Assembly (NCBI RefSeq): GCF_007655005.1
Contig: NZ_SZVW01000012.1
Location: 1 to 64,000 of the forward strand
Direction: 5' to 3'
Length of the DNA stretch: 64,000 nt
DNA from: Streptomyces tibetensis
Lineage (GTDB): Bacteria > Actinomycetota > Actinomycetes > Streptomycetales > Streptomycetaceae
The translations under genes were made by a program, and so were the position numbers. Positions 18,418 through 26,423 of this stretch are shown here, one piece after another. How positions within the stretch are numbered: the first letter of the stretch is position 1; every line of letters begins with the position of its first letter. Below the pieces are notes generated by a model. The model made no database searches and had not been told where the DNA came from. It saw nothing but the letters and a program-made list of their open reading frames with translations.

Positions 18418-18510
18418 GCTGCGGGCCGGTCGTGGCCGGTCGCGCCCACGCGGCGGAGCCGCAGATCGACACAGCCCCGCGCCCCTGAAGACAAAGGGGC
18501 GCGGGTGCCC
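18418..18510. repeat. Dispersed intergenic GC palindrome element, copy 3
   Basis: GCGCCCACGCGGCGGAGCCG followed by CCCGCGCCCCTGAAGACAAA and its inverted arm. This is the best formed of the copies in this window and carries the terminator hairpin at 18476-18505. Confidence 0.65.
18476..18505. terminator. Bidirectional hairpin between GH31 and chorismate mutase genes
   Basis: Perfect 10-bp stem CCCGCGCCCC (18476-18485) / GGGGCGCGGG (18496-18505), 10-nt loop, between two convergent genes whose stops are at 18406 and 18513. Confidence 0.8.
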
Positions 18511-18512
18511 TG

Positions 18513-19133
18513 TCAGTTGCGGCAGATCGAGGGCAGGGCTCGGATCAGGGCGCGGGTGTGCAGGGCGTCCAAGTGGTCCTCGTGGTGGACCTGGAAGGCG
18601 GCCAGGGCCAGTTCGGGGCGGCAGACGAAGGCGCCGCAGTCCGCGGAGGTGTCTGCGAGGGCTTCGACGAGCGCACTGGTGACCTGGTTGATCTTCTGCC
18701 GTACGACGTTCAGGTCCGGCTTGGTCGTCGGTGCCTGGCCGGGGTGGTCGGTCCAGCGCTGGAACAGGCCGCGCTGGACGACCTTGTTCGCCTCGATCTG
18801 GTCGCGGAAGATCACCCGGATCTCGTCCGGGTCGGCGCCGAGCTGCTGGGCCTGGGCGGCCACGTTGTCGAGGACCTGCTGTTCGCGGGCGGGGTCGTCG
18901 ATGGGGCTGTCGGTGCCCCACTTGGCGGCGGCCACGAGGTCGGCGGTGGCCAGGCGCTCGGCGGCCAGATCGACGACGGAGTGCAGGGGGGACAGCGAGA
19001 CGGCTGCGGCTCGGGGGGCCGCCGCGGTGCCGGAGACCGGAACCGCGACCGCGGAACCCGTCGCCGTGAGGACGACGGCCGCGGTCGCGGTCACGGTGAT
19101 CAGGGCACGTCGGAGGGGGGCGGAGGTGCGCAT
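18513..19133 (-). CDS. Secreted chorismate mutase (AroQ-gamma type)
   Basis: Converts chorismate to prephenate; the secreted gamma subclass is best known from Mycobacterium tuberculosis. The 206-residue product has a Sec signal peptide (MRTSAPLRRALITVTATAAV, cleavage near VAVPVSG), then the AroQ-gamma signature VVDLAAERLATADLVAAAKW, DSPIDDPAREQQVLDNVA and IFRDQIEANKVVQRGLFQRW. Cys residues in ADCGAFVC and at the C-terminal SICRN could form disulfides outside the cell. Length matches the family. It is embedded in the glycan locus between the GH31 and GH12 genes but has no evident connection with it. Why an exported enzyme should act on an intracellular metabolite is unresolved for the whole subclass. 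Confidence 0.92.
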   Translation of the reverse strand: MRTSAPLRRALITVTATAAVVLTATGSAVAVPVSGTAAAPRAAAVSLSPLHSVVDLAAERLATADLVAAAKWGTDSPIDDPAREQQVLDNVAAQAQQLGADPDEIRVIFRDQIEANKVVQRGLFQRWTDHPGQAPTTKPDLNVVRQKINQVTSALVEALADTSADCGAFVCRPELALAAFQVHHEDHLDALHTRALIRALPSICRN

Positions 19134-19168
19134 GTCCCCATCAAACCCGACGTTTCCCTAAGATAAGG

Positions 19169-19882
19169 TCAACTGCTGTTCACGGTCAGGTTGTTGGTGG
19201 TGAAGTTCAGCCCGCCGGACGACGAGGTGACCTCGTAGCCGAACTGCACGTCACCGATCGTCTCGTTACCCATCCACTTCTTGGTGTCCTTGATCCACTT
19301 CAGGATCGACAGGATGTTCACGGTGCCGGAGCTGGAGTTGGAGGTGCGGATGAACGAGAACACCTCGTTGGAGCCGTTGGTGCCCTTGAAGACGTTCCAG
19401 GAGTGGCCGCCGAGGCTGACACTGCCCTGCGAGGAGCCGATCGGGCCGACGGGTCCGGTCTTGTTGACCCAGAGCATGATCTCGTAGTCGTGGTCCGTGT
19501 CCCAGATGTCGTACGAGGTGTTGTACGCGCCGGACGACGGGACGCTGACGTTGTAGCTGGAGGAGAGCGAGCCCAGCGAGGTGATCGACTTGTTGATCGC
19601 CTTCGTCTGGTTCGGGTAGGACTTGATGCCGCCGGTGTTGGGGTGGTTGGCCCAGATTCCCCAGTTGGTACCGGAGTTGGCCCAGATGCACTGGCTGCCG
19701 GCGCCGCCGCCCCAGATGTTGTTGTAGAGCGTGTAGCCGTTCAGGTTGGTCTGGCCCCACTGGTCGCAGGTGTTCCAGACGGCGGCGGAGGCGGGGGCGG
19801 AGGCGAGGCCGACGGTGGCGCCGAGGGCCAGGGCGGGAGCCAGCAGGGCCTTGGTGACCCTGCTCAGCGTGCTTGATGCCAT
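19169..19882 (-). CDS. Secreted GH12 endo-glucanase (cellulase/xyloglucanase type)
   Basis: A 237-residue protein: Sec signal (about 1-34, ending ASAPASAA) and a single GH12 beta-jelly-roll domain without carbohydrate-binding module. Catalytic residues fit the family: nucleophile Glu134 in HDYEIMLWVNKTGPVGPIGS and acid/base Glu217 in VQFGYEVTSSSGGLNF. GH12 enzymes cleave beta-1,4-glucan or xyloglucan backbones by the retaining mechanism. In this locus, beside GH74 and side-chain-removing enzymes, xyloglucanase activity is the likely role, but cellulase activity cannot be excluded. The ATG at 19882 follows GGAAGGGA. It is the last gene of the minus-strand GH74-GH42-GH95-GH12 series, 42 bp after the GH95 stop; that gap is a run of G-tracts. 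Confidence 0.92.
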   Translation of the reverse strand: MASSTLSRVTKALLAPALALGATVGLASAPASAAVWNTCDQWGQTNLNGYTLYNNIWGGGAGSQCIWANSGTNWGIWANHPNTGGIKSYPNQTKAINKSITSLGSLSSSYNVSVPSSGAYNTSYDIWDTDHDYEIMLWVNKTGPVGPIGSSQGSVSLGGHSWNVFKGTNGSNEVFSFIRTSNSSSGTVNILSILKWIKDTKKWMGNETIGDVQFGYEVTSSSGGLNFTTNNLTVNSS

Positions 19883-19896
19883 GGTGTCCCTTCCAT

Positions 19897-19922
19897 GGGT
19901 GGGGGGGTGGGGGGGTGGGGGG
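19897..19922 (+). repeat. G-tract run (potential quadruplex) upstream of GH12 gene
   Basis: Four G-runs of 3, 7, 7 and 6 separated by single T bases on the plus strand, i.e. on the template strand of the GH12 gene, filling most of the 42-bp gap between the GH95 stop and the GH12 ribosome site. The transcript would be C-rich here. Confidence 0.7.
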
Positions 19923-19924
19923 AA

Positions 19925-22114
19925 CTACCACGTCCTCACGGTGAGGACGTGGTCTTCTCCGGCGACCAGGTGGAGGGATTCTGCGCCGGAGGAAGTCCGC
20001 AGTTCGACGCGGTGGGTGCGGCCCGGTCTGATGACGGCGGTGGCGCCGTCCCGCGTCCAGGTGAGATCGAGCTCGGCCCCGAAGCGGGTGCGCACCCCGC
20101 GCAGGGCGCCCTCGGGGTACGCCGCCGGCAGCGCGGGCAGCAGGACCAGCCGGTCGGGGGTCGACTGGACCAGCATCTCGATCAGCACGGCGGGCAGGGT
20201 GTGCGCGGCGTCGGCGTTGTAGACGTCGCGGCCGGGGTAGTGCGCGCTCATCAGGGAGGCGTGGAAGAAGTCGCCGTCCAGGACCTGACCGAGGGCGTGG
20301 GCGACACGGCCCCCGTCCCTGAGCCGGGCCGCGATCAGGGCGTGGTGCAGATGGCCGTGCGCGGAGTCGTTCTCGGCGCCGCGCAGTTCGAGGGCGCAGT
20401 GGGCGGCGGCGGCGAGTTCGGGGCTGTCGTAGGGGGTGATCTCGTCGAGCGGCCACACGCCGTAGAGGTGGCTGAGGTGGCGGTGGTCGTAGGAGTCCGT
20501 GAGGCCGGGCCACGCCCATTCGGCCAGGGCTCCGTCCTCGTTGATCCGGTGCGGCGGGAGCCGGTCGGCGAGGGCGTGCCAGCGGGCGGCGTCCGCAGTG
20601 TCCGGGTGGTAGGCCGCCGCCGTGCGCAGGGCGTGGCGGGCCGCGGAGAGGTCCATGGCGGCGTTGATCGTGCCCCAGCTCGCGTTGGCAGGGCGGTTCT
20701 CGGGCGAGTAGGAGGGCACGACGACGAGGTGGCCGTTCTCGTCGGTCCTGGTCAGGAAGTCCTCGTAGAAGACGGCGACTTCGGCGAGGGCGGCGGCGGT
20801 GCGCGGGTCGCGGGTGCCGTGGGTCTCGTCGTGGTCGACGAGCGGCTTGAGCAGCCAGTCGGCGCCGGCGGTCCACAGGTGGAGCGGGTACTCGCGGCTG
20901 AAGTGGTAGGAGTGGCCGGACTCGCCGTCGGTGTGGGCGGGGGCGACGACGCCTCGGGCGCCGAAGATCACGCGGGCGTTGTCGCGCCAGTCGGGCAGCA
21001 GGCGCTGGATCAGCTGCGCGTGGGCCTCGGTGATCTCGGGGAGGGCCGCGGCGGCGGACGAGGCGGTCTGGAGGTTGAGGTTGGCGTCGTTGGTGAACGC
21101 GCCCGACCAGGCCGTGTTCCAGTCGCCGGTCCACAGTCCGGTCAGGCGGGGCGGGAAGAGGCCGCTCGCGGAGAGCAGGTGGTAGCGCCCGGCGGCGAAG
21201 AGGCGCTCCACAAGGGCGGCGCTGCGTGGCTGCTTCAGCAGCTCCGAGCCCGGCAGGGCGCGGTCGGCGGGGTCGGCTGCGAGGTCGAGGGTGACGCGCT
21301 CGTAGGCGGTGCGGTGCAGGGCGGCGTGACGTTCGAGGAGCTCGTCGTGGTCGGTGGGCAGGTCGCGCAGGGCACGGCCCTCGGCGACCACGTCGAGTTC
21401 GCCGGTGTGCCGGTGCACCCGGGTGAGGAGCAGCACGGACCGGGCGCCCTCGATGTGCACGCCCGGGGGCACGAGGGTGGTCGTACCCCCGGTGACGACG
21501 ATCTGGGTGACGCCGGTGCAGGCCCGGTCACTGTCGGGGTAGCGGGCGCGCAGGCTGAGCAGGGCGCCCTCGGAGGTGAGGACGGCTCCGTGACCGATGC
21601 CCAGTCGGGCGGGGGCGCCGGGCAGCCGGGGGTCGAGGTCGATGTCGAGGGTGAGGCCGGGTCCGGCGACGTGCTGGACGATGACGTCGTCGGCGCGGGA
21701 GACGAAGACGCGGCTCGCCCGGCCGGCGCAGGTCGTGCTCACCACTCCGGTGGTGAAGTCGACGTCCCGGCGGTAGTCGTGGCCGCCGTCCCGGGGCCCG
21801 GCCAGCCGGACCTGGAAGGCGGGGTGGAAGGGCTGCACCCACTGGAGGGGGCGGCCGTCCGTGAAATCCTCGGCGGCGGTCGTGTCGCCCGCCAGGAGGC
21901 GGTCCTGCAGCCCGGGCAGGCCGTCGGCGAGCTGCGGGGGCCGGGGGGCCCGGCCCCCGGGCCGCACCAGGGTGTGGTGCGTGACGACGACCCGCTCGGC
22001 GTGCGGAGGGCCGAACACCAGGGCGCCGTGCCGGCCGTTGCCGCTGAGGAAGCCGTCCTCCCAGCGGGCGGCCGGTCGCGGCTCCCAGGTGCCGTGGACG
22101 GGCGCGGAGGTCAT
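19925..22114 (-). CDS. GH95 glycoside hydrolase (alpha-L-fucosidase / alpha-L-galactosidase type)
   Basis: A 729-residue protein with the GH95 layout: N-terminal beta domain (from TWEPRPAARWEDGFLSGNGR), an (alpha/alpha)6 barrel (about 265-640) and C-terminal beta domain. Conserved barrel motifs include GLWTGDWNTAWSGAFTNDAN, VPSYSPENRPANASWGTINA (candidate catalytic Glu) and LTDSYDHRHLSHLYGVWPL. Near Asp635, where family members usually read QIDGNFG, the sequence is NADAAHTLPAVLIEM: the Asp is kept but the GNFG is not. No signal peptide, so intracellular. Xyloglucan carries terminal 1,2-linked fucose (or L-galactose) on galactose, which fits this locus. Start ATG 22114 overlaps the GH42 stop by 4 bp. 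Confidence 0.87.
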   Translation of the reverse strand: MTSAPVHGTWEPRPAARWEDGFLSGNGRHGALVFGPPHAERVVVTHHTLVRPGGRAPRPPQLADGLPGLQDRLLAGDTTAAEDFTDGRPLQWVQPFHPAFQVRLAGPRDGGHDYRRDVDFTTGVVSTTCAGRASRVFVSRADDVIVQHVAGPGLTLDIDLDPRLPGAPARLGIGHGAVLTSEGALLSLRARYPDSDRACTGVTQIVVTGGTTTLVPPGVHIEGARSVLLLTRVHRHTGELDVVAEGRALRDLPTDHDELLERHAALHRTAYERVTLDLAADPADRALPGSELLKQPRSAALVERLFAAGRYHLLSASGLFPPRLTGLWTGDWNTAWSGAFTNDANLNLQTASSAAAALPEITEAHAQLIQRLLPDWRDNARVIFGARGVVAPAHTDGESGHSYHFSREYPLHLWTAGADWLLKPLVDHDETHGTRDPRTAAALAEVAVFYEDFLTRTDENGHLVVVPSYSPENRPANASWGTINAAMDLSAARHALRTAAAYHPDTADAARWHALADRLPPHRINEDGALAEWAWPGLTDSYDHRHLSHLYGVWPLDEITPYDSPELAAAAHCALELRGAENDSAHGHLHHALIAARLRDGGRVAHALGQVLDGDFFHASLMSAHYPGRDVYNADAAHTLPAVLIEMLVQSTPDRLVLLPALPAAYPEGALRGVRTRFGAELDLTWTRDGATAVIRPGRTHRVELRTSSGAESLHLVAGEDHVLTVRTW

Positions 22115-24090
22115 GGCCGCAGCACCGCCGCCCCGTGGCGGCCGAGGGTGACCCGGTCGGTGACGTCCGTACCGGTCAGCAGGTCGTGGTGGGTGCCGGG
22201 CACCTCCACGGTCACCGGCTCGCGGCCGTGGTTGAGCACGAACAGCACCTCGCCCCGGCGTACGGCCTCCACCTGCTCGGGCAGGCCGTCGAGCACCGGC
22301 CGGACGCCCGCTCCGGCGGCGATCGAGGCCAGCAGGTCGCGCAGCGCCTCGGGCTCCGGGAGGGTGGAGACGTACCAGGCGCGGCCCTTGTGCAGGACGG
22401 CCGGCATGCCGTCGAGTTCGCCGCCCTTGTAGCAGGTCGTGTCGTCGGGATCGGCGGGCTCGATCTCCTCGGACCACAGCGTGCCCCGGAAGCTTTCGCA
22501 GGCCACGGTCTCCCCCGCGTCCAGCGGCCACCACTCGTGCAGCGTGCGGATGCCGAACAGTGCCCGCAGCCGGGCGTCCATGCCGCCGGGGCGCACCCGG
22601 TCGTCCTCGTCGGCGACACCCGTCTGGAAGCCGCAGACGAGGGTGCCGCCCTGCCGTACGTAGGCGAGGAGGTTGTCGATCGCGGCGTCCGTGAGGGCGT
22701 ACAACTGCGGTACGACGACCAGCGAGTACCGCGTCAGGTCGTGCTCGGGGTGGGCGAAGTCGGTGGTGAGGTGCGCCTGCCACAGGGCCCGGTGCCAGGC
22801 GCGCAGCACGTCCGGGTAGTCCACCTGGCTGGAGAGGCGGCCGTCCTGGGCACCGGCCCACCAGGAGTGCCAGTCGTGCAGCACCGCGACCCTCGCGGTG
22901 AGGTGCCGGCCGGTCACCTCGGGGGCGATGCGTTCCAGGTCGGCGCCGAGCCGCTTGACCTCCTGGTACGTCCGGCCCTCCTCCCCCGCGTGGCTGACCA
23001 TGCCGGAGTGGAACTTCTCCGCGCCCTGCCGGGACTGGCGCCACTGGAAGTAGCAGACGGCGTCGGCGCCCCGGGCCACGGCCTGGAGGGACCACAGCCG
23101 GTTGAGGCCGCGTGGCTTGGGGTGGTTCACACCCCGCCAGTTGACCGGCCCGGCCGCCTGTTCCATCAGCATCCAGGGCCCGCGGGCCTGGGAGCGGGTC
23201 ATGTCCTGGACGAGGGCGCCGTGCTGTGCGCCGAGCGGATCACGCGGGTCGGGGTAGAGGTCGACGGAGACGACGTCCTCCTCCTCGGCCCAGCGCCACG
23301 CGTCCTGCCCGAACCACAGCGGCATGAAGTTGCTGGTGACCGGCAGGTGCGGGGTGTGCCGCCGGACGATGTCCCGCTCGGCGGTGTAACACTCCAGGAG
23401 CATGTCGGAGGTGAACCGGCGGAAGTCCAGGACCTGGCCGGGGTTGCGCATGTAGTGGGGCAGGCGGGGCGGCAGGATGCCGTCCCAGGTGTCGTAGCCC
23501 TGGCTCCAGAAGGCGGTTCCCCAGGCGGTGTTGAGGGCGTCGAGCGTGCCGTACCTCTCGCGCAGCCAGCGGCGGAAGGCGGCGGCCGCCTCGTCGCCGT
23601 GGTCGACGGTGCAGTACTCGTTGTTGATGTGCCACATGGTGAGGGCCGGGTGACCGCCGTAGCGGGCGGCCAGGTCCTCGGTGATGGCGGCGGCGTAGCG
23701 CCGGTAGGTGGCGCTGGAGTGCGAGAAGTGCTGCCGGCCGCCCCACCACTCGGTGCGGCCGTCCTCGGTGACGGGCAGGGTGTCGGGGTGCAGCCGGCCC
23801 ATCCAGGGCGGGGGCGAGGAGGTGGGGGTGGCGAGGACGACGCCGATGCCGCTGTCGTGCATCAGGTCCATCACCGTGTCCAGCCGGCCGAACTCGCGTG
23901 CCCCCGGCTCCGGTTCGAGCGTCGACCAGGAGAACACCCCGAGGGTGACGGAGTTGACGCCGGCGTCCTTCATCAGCCGGACGTCCTCGTGCCAGGTCTC
24001 CTCGGGCCACTGCTCCGGGTTGTAGTCGCCGCCGAAGAGGAGCCGGCCCCGGGTGGCGTCGCTCAGCCCGGGCCGTTTCCCTTCGCTCAT
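22111..24090 (-). CDS. GH42 beta-galactosidase
   Basis: A 659-residue GH42 enzyme: TIM barrel (about 15-390), a trimerisation/amidotransferase-like middle domain (about 400-600) and a small C-terminal beta domain. The N-terminus LLFGGDYNPEQWPEETWHED is the GH42 signature; acid/base is Glu158 in WHINNEYC and nucleophile Glu310 in WMLMEQAAGPVNW. No signal peptide, so it should act on imported oligosaccharides, for example beta-galactosyl caps on xyloglucan side chains. Both ends overlap neighbours by 4 bp (ATGA with GH74 upstream and GH95 downstream), so the three are translated as one coupled unit. Confidence 0.94.
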   Translation of the reverse strand: MSEGKRPGLSDATRGRLLFGGDYNPEQWPEETWHEDVRLMKDAGVNSVTLGVFSWSTLEPEPGAREFGRLDTVMDLMHDSGIGVVLATPTSSPPPWMGRLHPDTLPVTEDGRTEWWGGRQHFSHSSATYRRYAAAITEDLAARYGGHPALTMWHINNEYCTVDHGDEAAAAFRRWLRERYGTLDALNTAWGTAFWSQGYDTWDGILPPRLPHYMRNPGQVLDFRRFTSDMLLECYTAERDIVRRHTPHLPVTSNFMPLWFGQDAWRWAEEEDVVSVDLYPDPRDPLGAQHGALVQDMTRSQARGPWMLMEQAAGPVNWRGVNHPKPRGLNRLWSLQAVARGADAVCYFQWRQSRQGAEKFHSGMVSHAGEEGRTYQEVKRLGADLERIAPEVTGRHLTARVAVLHDWHSWWAGAQDGRLSSQVDYPDVLRAWHRALWQAHLTTDFAHPEHDLTRYSLVVVPQLYALTDAAIDNLLAYVRQGGTLVCGFQTGVADEDDRVRPGGMDARLRALFGIRTLHEWWPLDAGETVACESFRGTLWSEEIEPADPDDTTCYKGGELDGMPAVLHKGRAWYVSTLPEPEALRDLLASIAAGAGVRPVLDGLPEQVEAVRRGEVLFVLNHGREPVTVEVPGTHHDLLTGTDVTDRVTLGRHGAAVLRP

Positions 24091-26297
24091 CGGACGGGTT
24101 CCCCGTACTGCACGCCGCGTCCGTTGGTGGCGATGTACACGCGGCCGTACACCCGCGGGTCCCCGGTGATGGCGGCTCCGATCCAGCCCCACTGATGGCG
24201 GTCGTCGTTGATCCGCGTCCAGGTCTTCGCCTCGTCGTCGGAGCGGTAGACGGCCGTGATGGTCTCCGTGGAGCCGACCATGTAGATCGCCGGGTAGGAG
24301 GCGCCCTCGGCGGCCTTGCCGAACCCGAGGGTGTACGAGGCCCAGCAGCTGCTCACCTTGGTGAAGGTCGCGCCGCCGTCGGTCGATCGGTACAGCCCGT
24401 TCCACTTGAGGCTCAGCCACAGGTCGCCGGAGCGCCCGGGCGCCGCGACCAGCTGGAACTCGCTGTCGCCGGAGTTCAGGCCGGTGGCCCGCGCGGTGAA
24501 GGTCTTGCCGCCGTCGATGCTGGCGTGGAGCGTTCCGGTGGTGGTGTCGAAGGCGTAGAAGCGGGCCGGGTCGACGGGGTCAGCGACCGGCGTGGCGCCC
24601 TTCGGGAAGGTGGCGACCTCGGACCAGCCGGCGCCGTTGTCCGCCGAGCGGTAGCCCGGGTTGGCCGTGCCGAAGGACCACAGCAGCACACTGCCGTCGG
24701 CGTTGGTGGCGATCGGGCCGGGCGCGGACTTGGCGACGTCCGGCTGAGCCTCGAAAGGGGCCCAGGTCTTGCCGCCGTCGTTCGAGAAGGCGCCGTTGCC
24801 GTGGTCGCCCCACCCGGCCCGGACCACGTACGACGGCTCGGCCGCTGCGAGGGACAGGCCCGTCGCCGAGCCGAACACGGGGTTGGACGCCATCCCGCGC
24901 GAGGGCGACGCCGTGAGCCGTTCGTGGTACATCACACCGACGTCCCCGCACCCGCTGAGCAGGTGCGCCTTGCCGGCCGGGGGCGAGATCAGATGCCGTG
25001 CGGACGCCTCCTCCACACCGCGGATCTGCGGGGCCCAGTGCCTGAGGTCACGGGTGCCGTAGAGGGTGGCGCCGGTGCCGTACACGACGTGCCGGGAGTC
25101 GAACGGGTCGAGCCCGACGGCCTGCATCCACCAGCCGAACTTGGGCTTGTCGGCGCCGAAGGTGAGGTACGGCGTCTCGGAGACGTCGAGGACGGCCCTT
25201 TCCTTGAGGGATGTCCAGGTGCGGCCGCCGTCGGTGGTCCGGTACACGGTGTCCACCAGCGACCAGCGGTTGTTGGTGGCGACCACGACGGTGCCGGGGC
25301 GCCGGGCGTCCACGGCGACACCGCCGTAGGCGAAGGAGTCGGTCCCGCCGTCGCCCGTGGGCCCGCCGGGCTTCACCGGCGTGACCTCGGTCCACTTTCC
25401 GGTCGTCGTCCGCAGCTTGTGGACGCTGCCGTCGGACTGGCCGTTGGGGCCGGGGGCGTCGCCGTAGGTGACGTACAGCTCGCGGGTGTGCCGGTCGTAC
25501 GCGGCCCGGACCGGCACCTTGGCGGCGGTGCCGGTGGGCTGCCCGGGGACGGCCTGCCAGGTGGTGCCGTCGGACGTGCGGTACAGGCTGGGCTTGTCGG
25601 CGGTGCCGTCGGAGTCGCCCCAGCCGGCGTAGACGCTGCGGCCGGCGGCGACCAGGAGCGTGACGCCCTGGCCGGTGGCGCTGGGGGCGGCCGGGAAACT
25701 CATGGCCTGCCAACTGGCGCCCCGGTCGGTCGACTTGAGCAGTCCGTCGTGCCGGGTGCCCAGCCACAGGGTGTCGCTGTCCCGTGGGTCGACGAGCAGC
25801 CGTTCACCACAACCGCGCCCGTCCTCGTTGCCACCCAGCTTCACGGTGAGGTCGGTGCGCTGCCAGGTCGTCCCCCGGTCCTCGGACCGCAGCACGGCCC
25901 CGTTGCCGGCCCAGGACTGCGTGTAGGTGCCGAGGGCGAGGTAGACCCGGTTCGGGTGTGCCGGGTCGACGGCCATGGCCTCGACGCCGAGCAGGTTCCA
26001 GTCGTCCCAGCCGAGGTGGTCCGTCAGCGGGATCCACCGGTCGGTACGGTCGTCCCAGCGGTAGGCGCCTCCGATGTCGGTGCGCAGGTAGGCGAGGCCC
26101 TTGACGGAGGGGTGGAACAGCACGCCGGTGATGAATCCGGTGCCGCCCTGGACGGCGTTGCGCCAGCGGTAGCCGCTCGGCGCCTCGGGGGTTGCGGCGG
26201 CTCGGGCCAGCCCCTGGGTCAGCGGCAGGGACCCGGCCGCGGCAGCGACCGCGGTCCCGGCGAGAACGGCACGTCTGGAGAGGCTGGACGCACGCAT
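24087..26297 (-). CDS. Secreted GH74 xyloglucanase (Tat substrate)
   Basis: GH74 enzymes cut the beta-1,4-glucan backbone of xyloglucan by inversion. The 736-residue protein is the tandem seven-bladed beta-propeller form: repeated sialidase-like Asp-box motifs (SEDRGTTWQR, STDRGASWQ, TTDGGRTWTS, SNDGGKTWAP, SADNGAGW, SIDGGKTF, STDGGATF, SDDEAKTW). Predicted catalytic Asp residues are Asp74 in RTDIGGAYRWD and about Asp452 in SGCGDVGVMY. The N-terminus MRASSLSRRAVLAGTAVAAA is a twin-arginine signal, so it is exported folded. No carbohydrate-binding module. ATG 26297 is chosen over one three codons upstream because GAGG is well spaced. First of the coupled GH74-GH42-GH95 set. The best indicator of the locus substrate. 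Confidence 0.93.
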   Translation of the reverse strand: MRASSLSRRAVLAGTAVAAAAGSLPLTQGLARAAATPEAPSGYRWRNAVQGGTGFITGVLFHPSVKGLAYLRTDIGGAYRWDDRTDRWIPLTDHLGWDDWNLLGVEAMAVDPAHPNRVYLALGTYTQSWAGNGAVLRSEDRGTTWQRTDLTVKLGGNEDGRGCGERLLVDPRDSDTLWLGTRHDGLLKSTDRGASWQAMSFPAAPSATGQGVTLLVAAGRSVYAGWGDSDGTADKPSLYRTSDGTTWQAVPGQPTGTAAKVPVRAAYDRHTRELYVTYGDAPGPNGQSDGSVHKLRTTTGKWTEVTPVKPGGPTGDGGTDSFAYGGVAVDARRPGTVVVATNNRWSLVDTVYRTTDGGRTWTSLKERAVLDVSETPYLTFGADKPKFGWWMQAVGLDPFDSRHVVYGTGATLYGTRDLRHWAPQIRGVEEASARHLISPPAGKAHLLSGCGDVGVMYHERLTASPSRGMASNPVFGSATGLSLAAAEPSYVVRAGWGDHGNGAFSNDGGKTWAPFEAQPDVAKSAPGPIATNADGSVLLWSFGTANPGYRSADNGAGWSEVATFPKGATPVADPVDPARFYAFDTTTGTLHASIDGGKTFTARATGLNSGDSEFQLVAAPGRSGDLWLSLKWNGLYRSTDGGATFTKVSSCWASYTLGFGKAAEGASYPAIYMVGSTETITAVYRSDDEAKTWTRINDDRHQWGWIGAAITGDPRVYGRVYIATNGRGVQYGEPVR

Positions 26298-26328
26298 GAG
26301 ACACACCTCGTCGTTCTGAAGGGGAGGG

Positions 26329-26384
26329 GGAAGCGCCCTGAAGGGGCGCGGGGAACTGCGCGACCGGTCACCCGCTGTCCGCGG
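26329..26384. repeat. Dispersed intergenic GC palindrome element, copy 4 (partial)
   Basis: GCGCCCTGAAGGGGCGC hairpin followed by GGGGAACTGCGCGACCGGTC, in the 126-bp gap between the permease and GH74 genes. It could attenuate read-through from the transporter genes into the hydrolase genes. Confidence 0.6.
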
Positions 26385-26423
26385 TCGCCGGACGACCGGA
26401 GCACCCCACCGGGTGGGCGCCGA

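Noticed and set aside
15710..18472. 920-codon minus-strand frame opposite LacI and GH31
   Set aside because: Antisense shadow; GH31 catalytic motifs are on the plus strand.
19895..22432. 845-codon plus-strand frame opposite GH95
   Set aside because: Antisense frame with no domain; GH95 on the minus strand has clear motifs.
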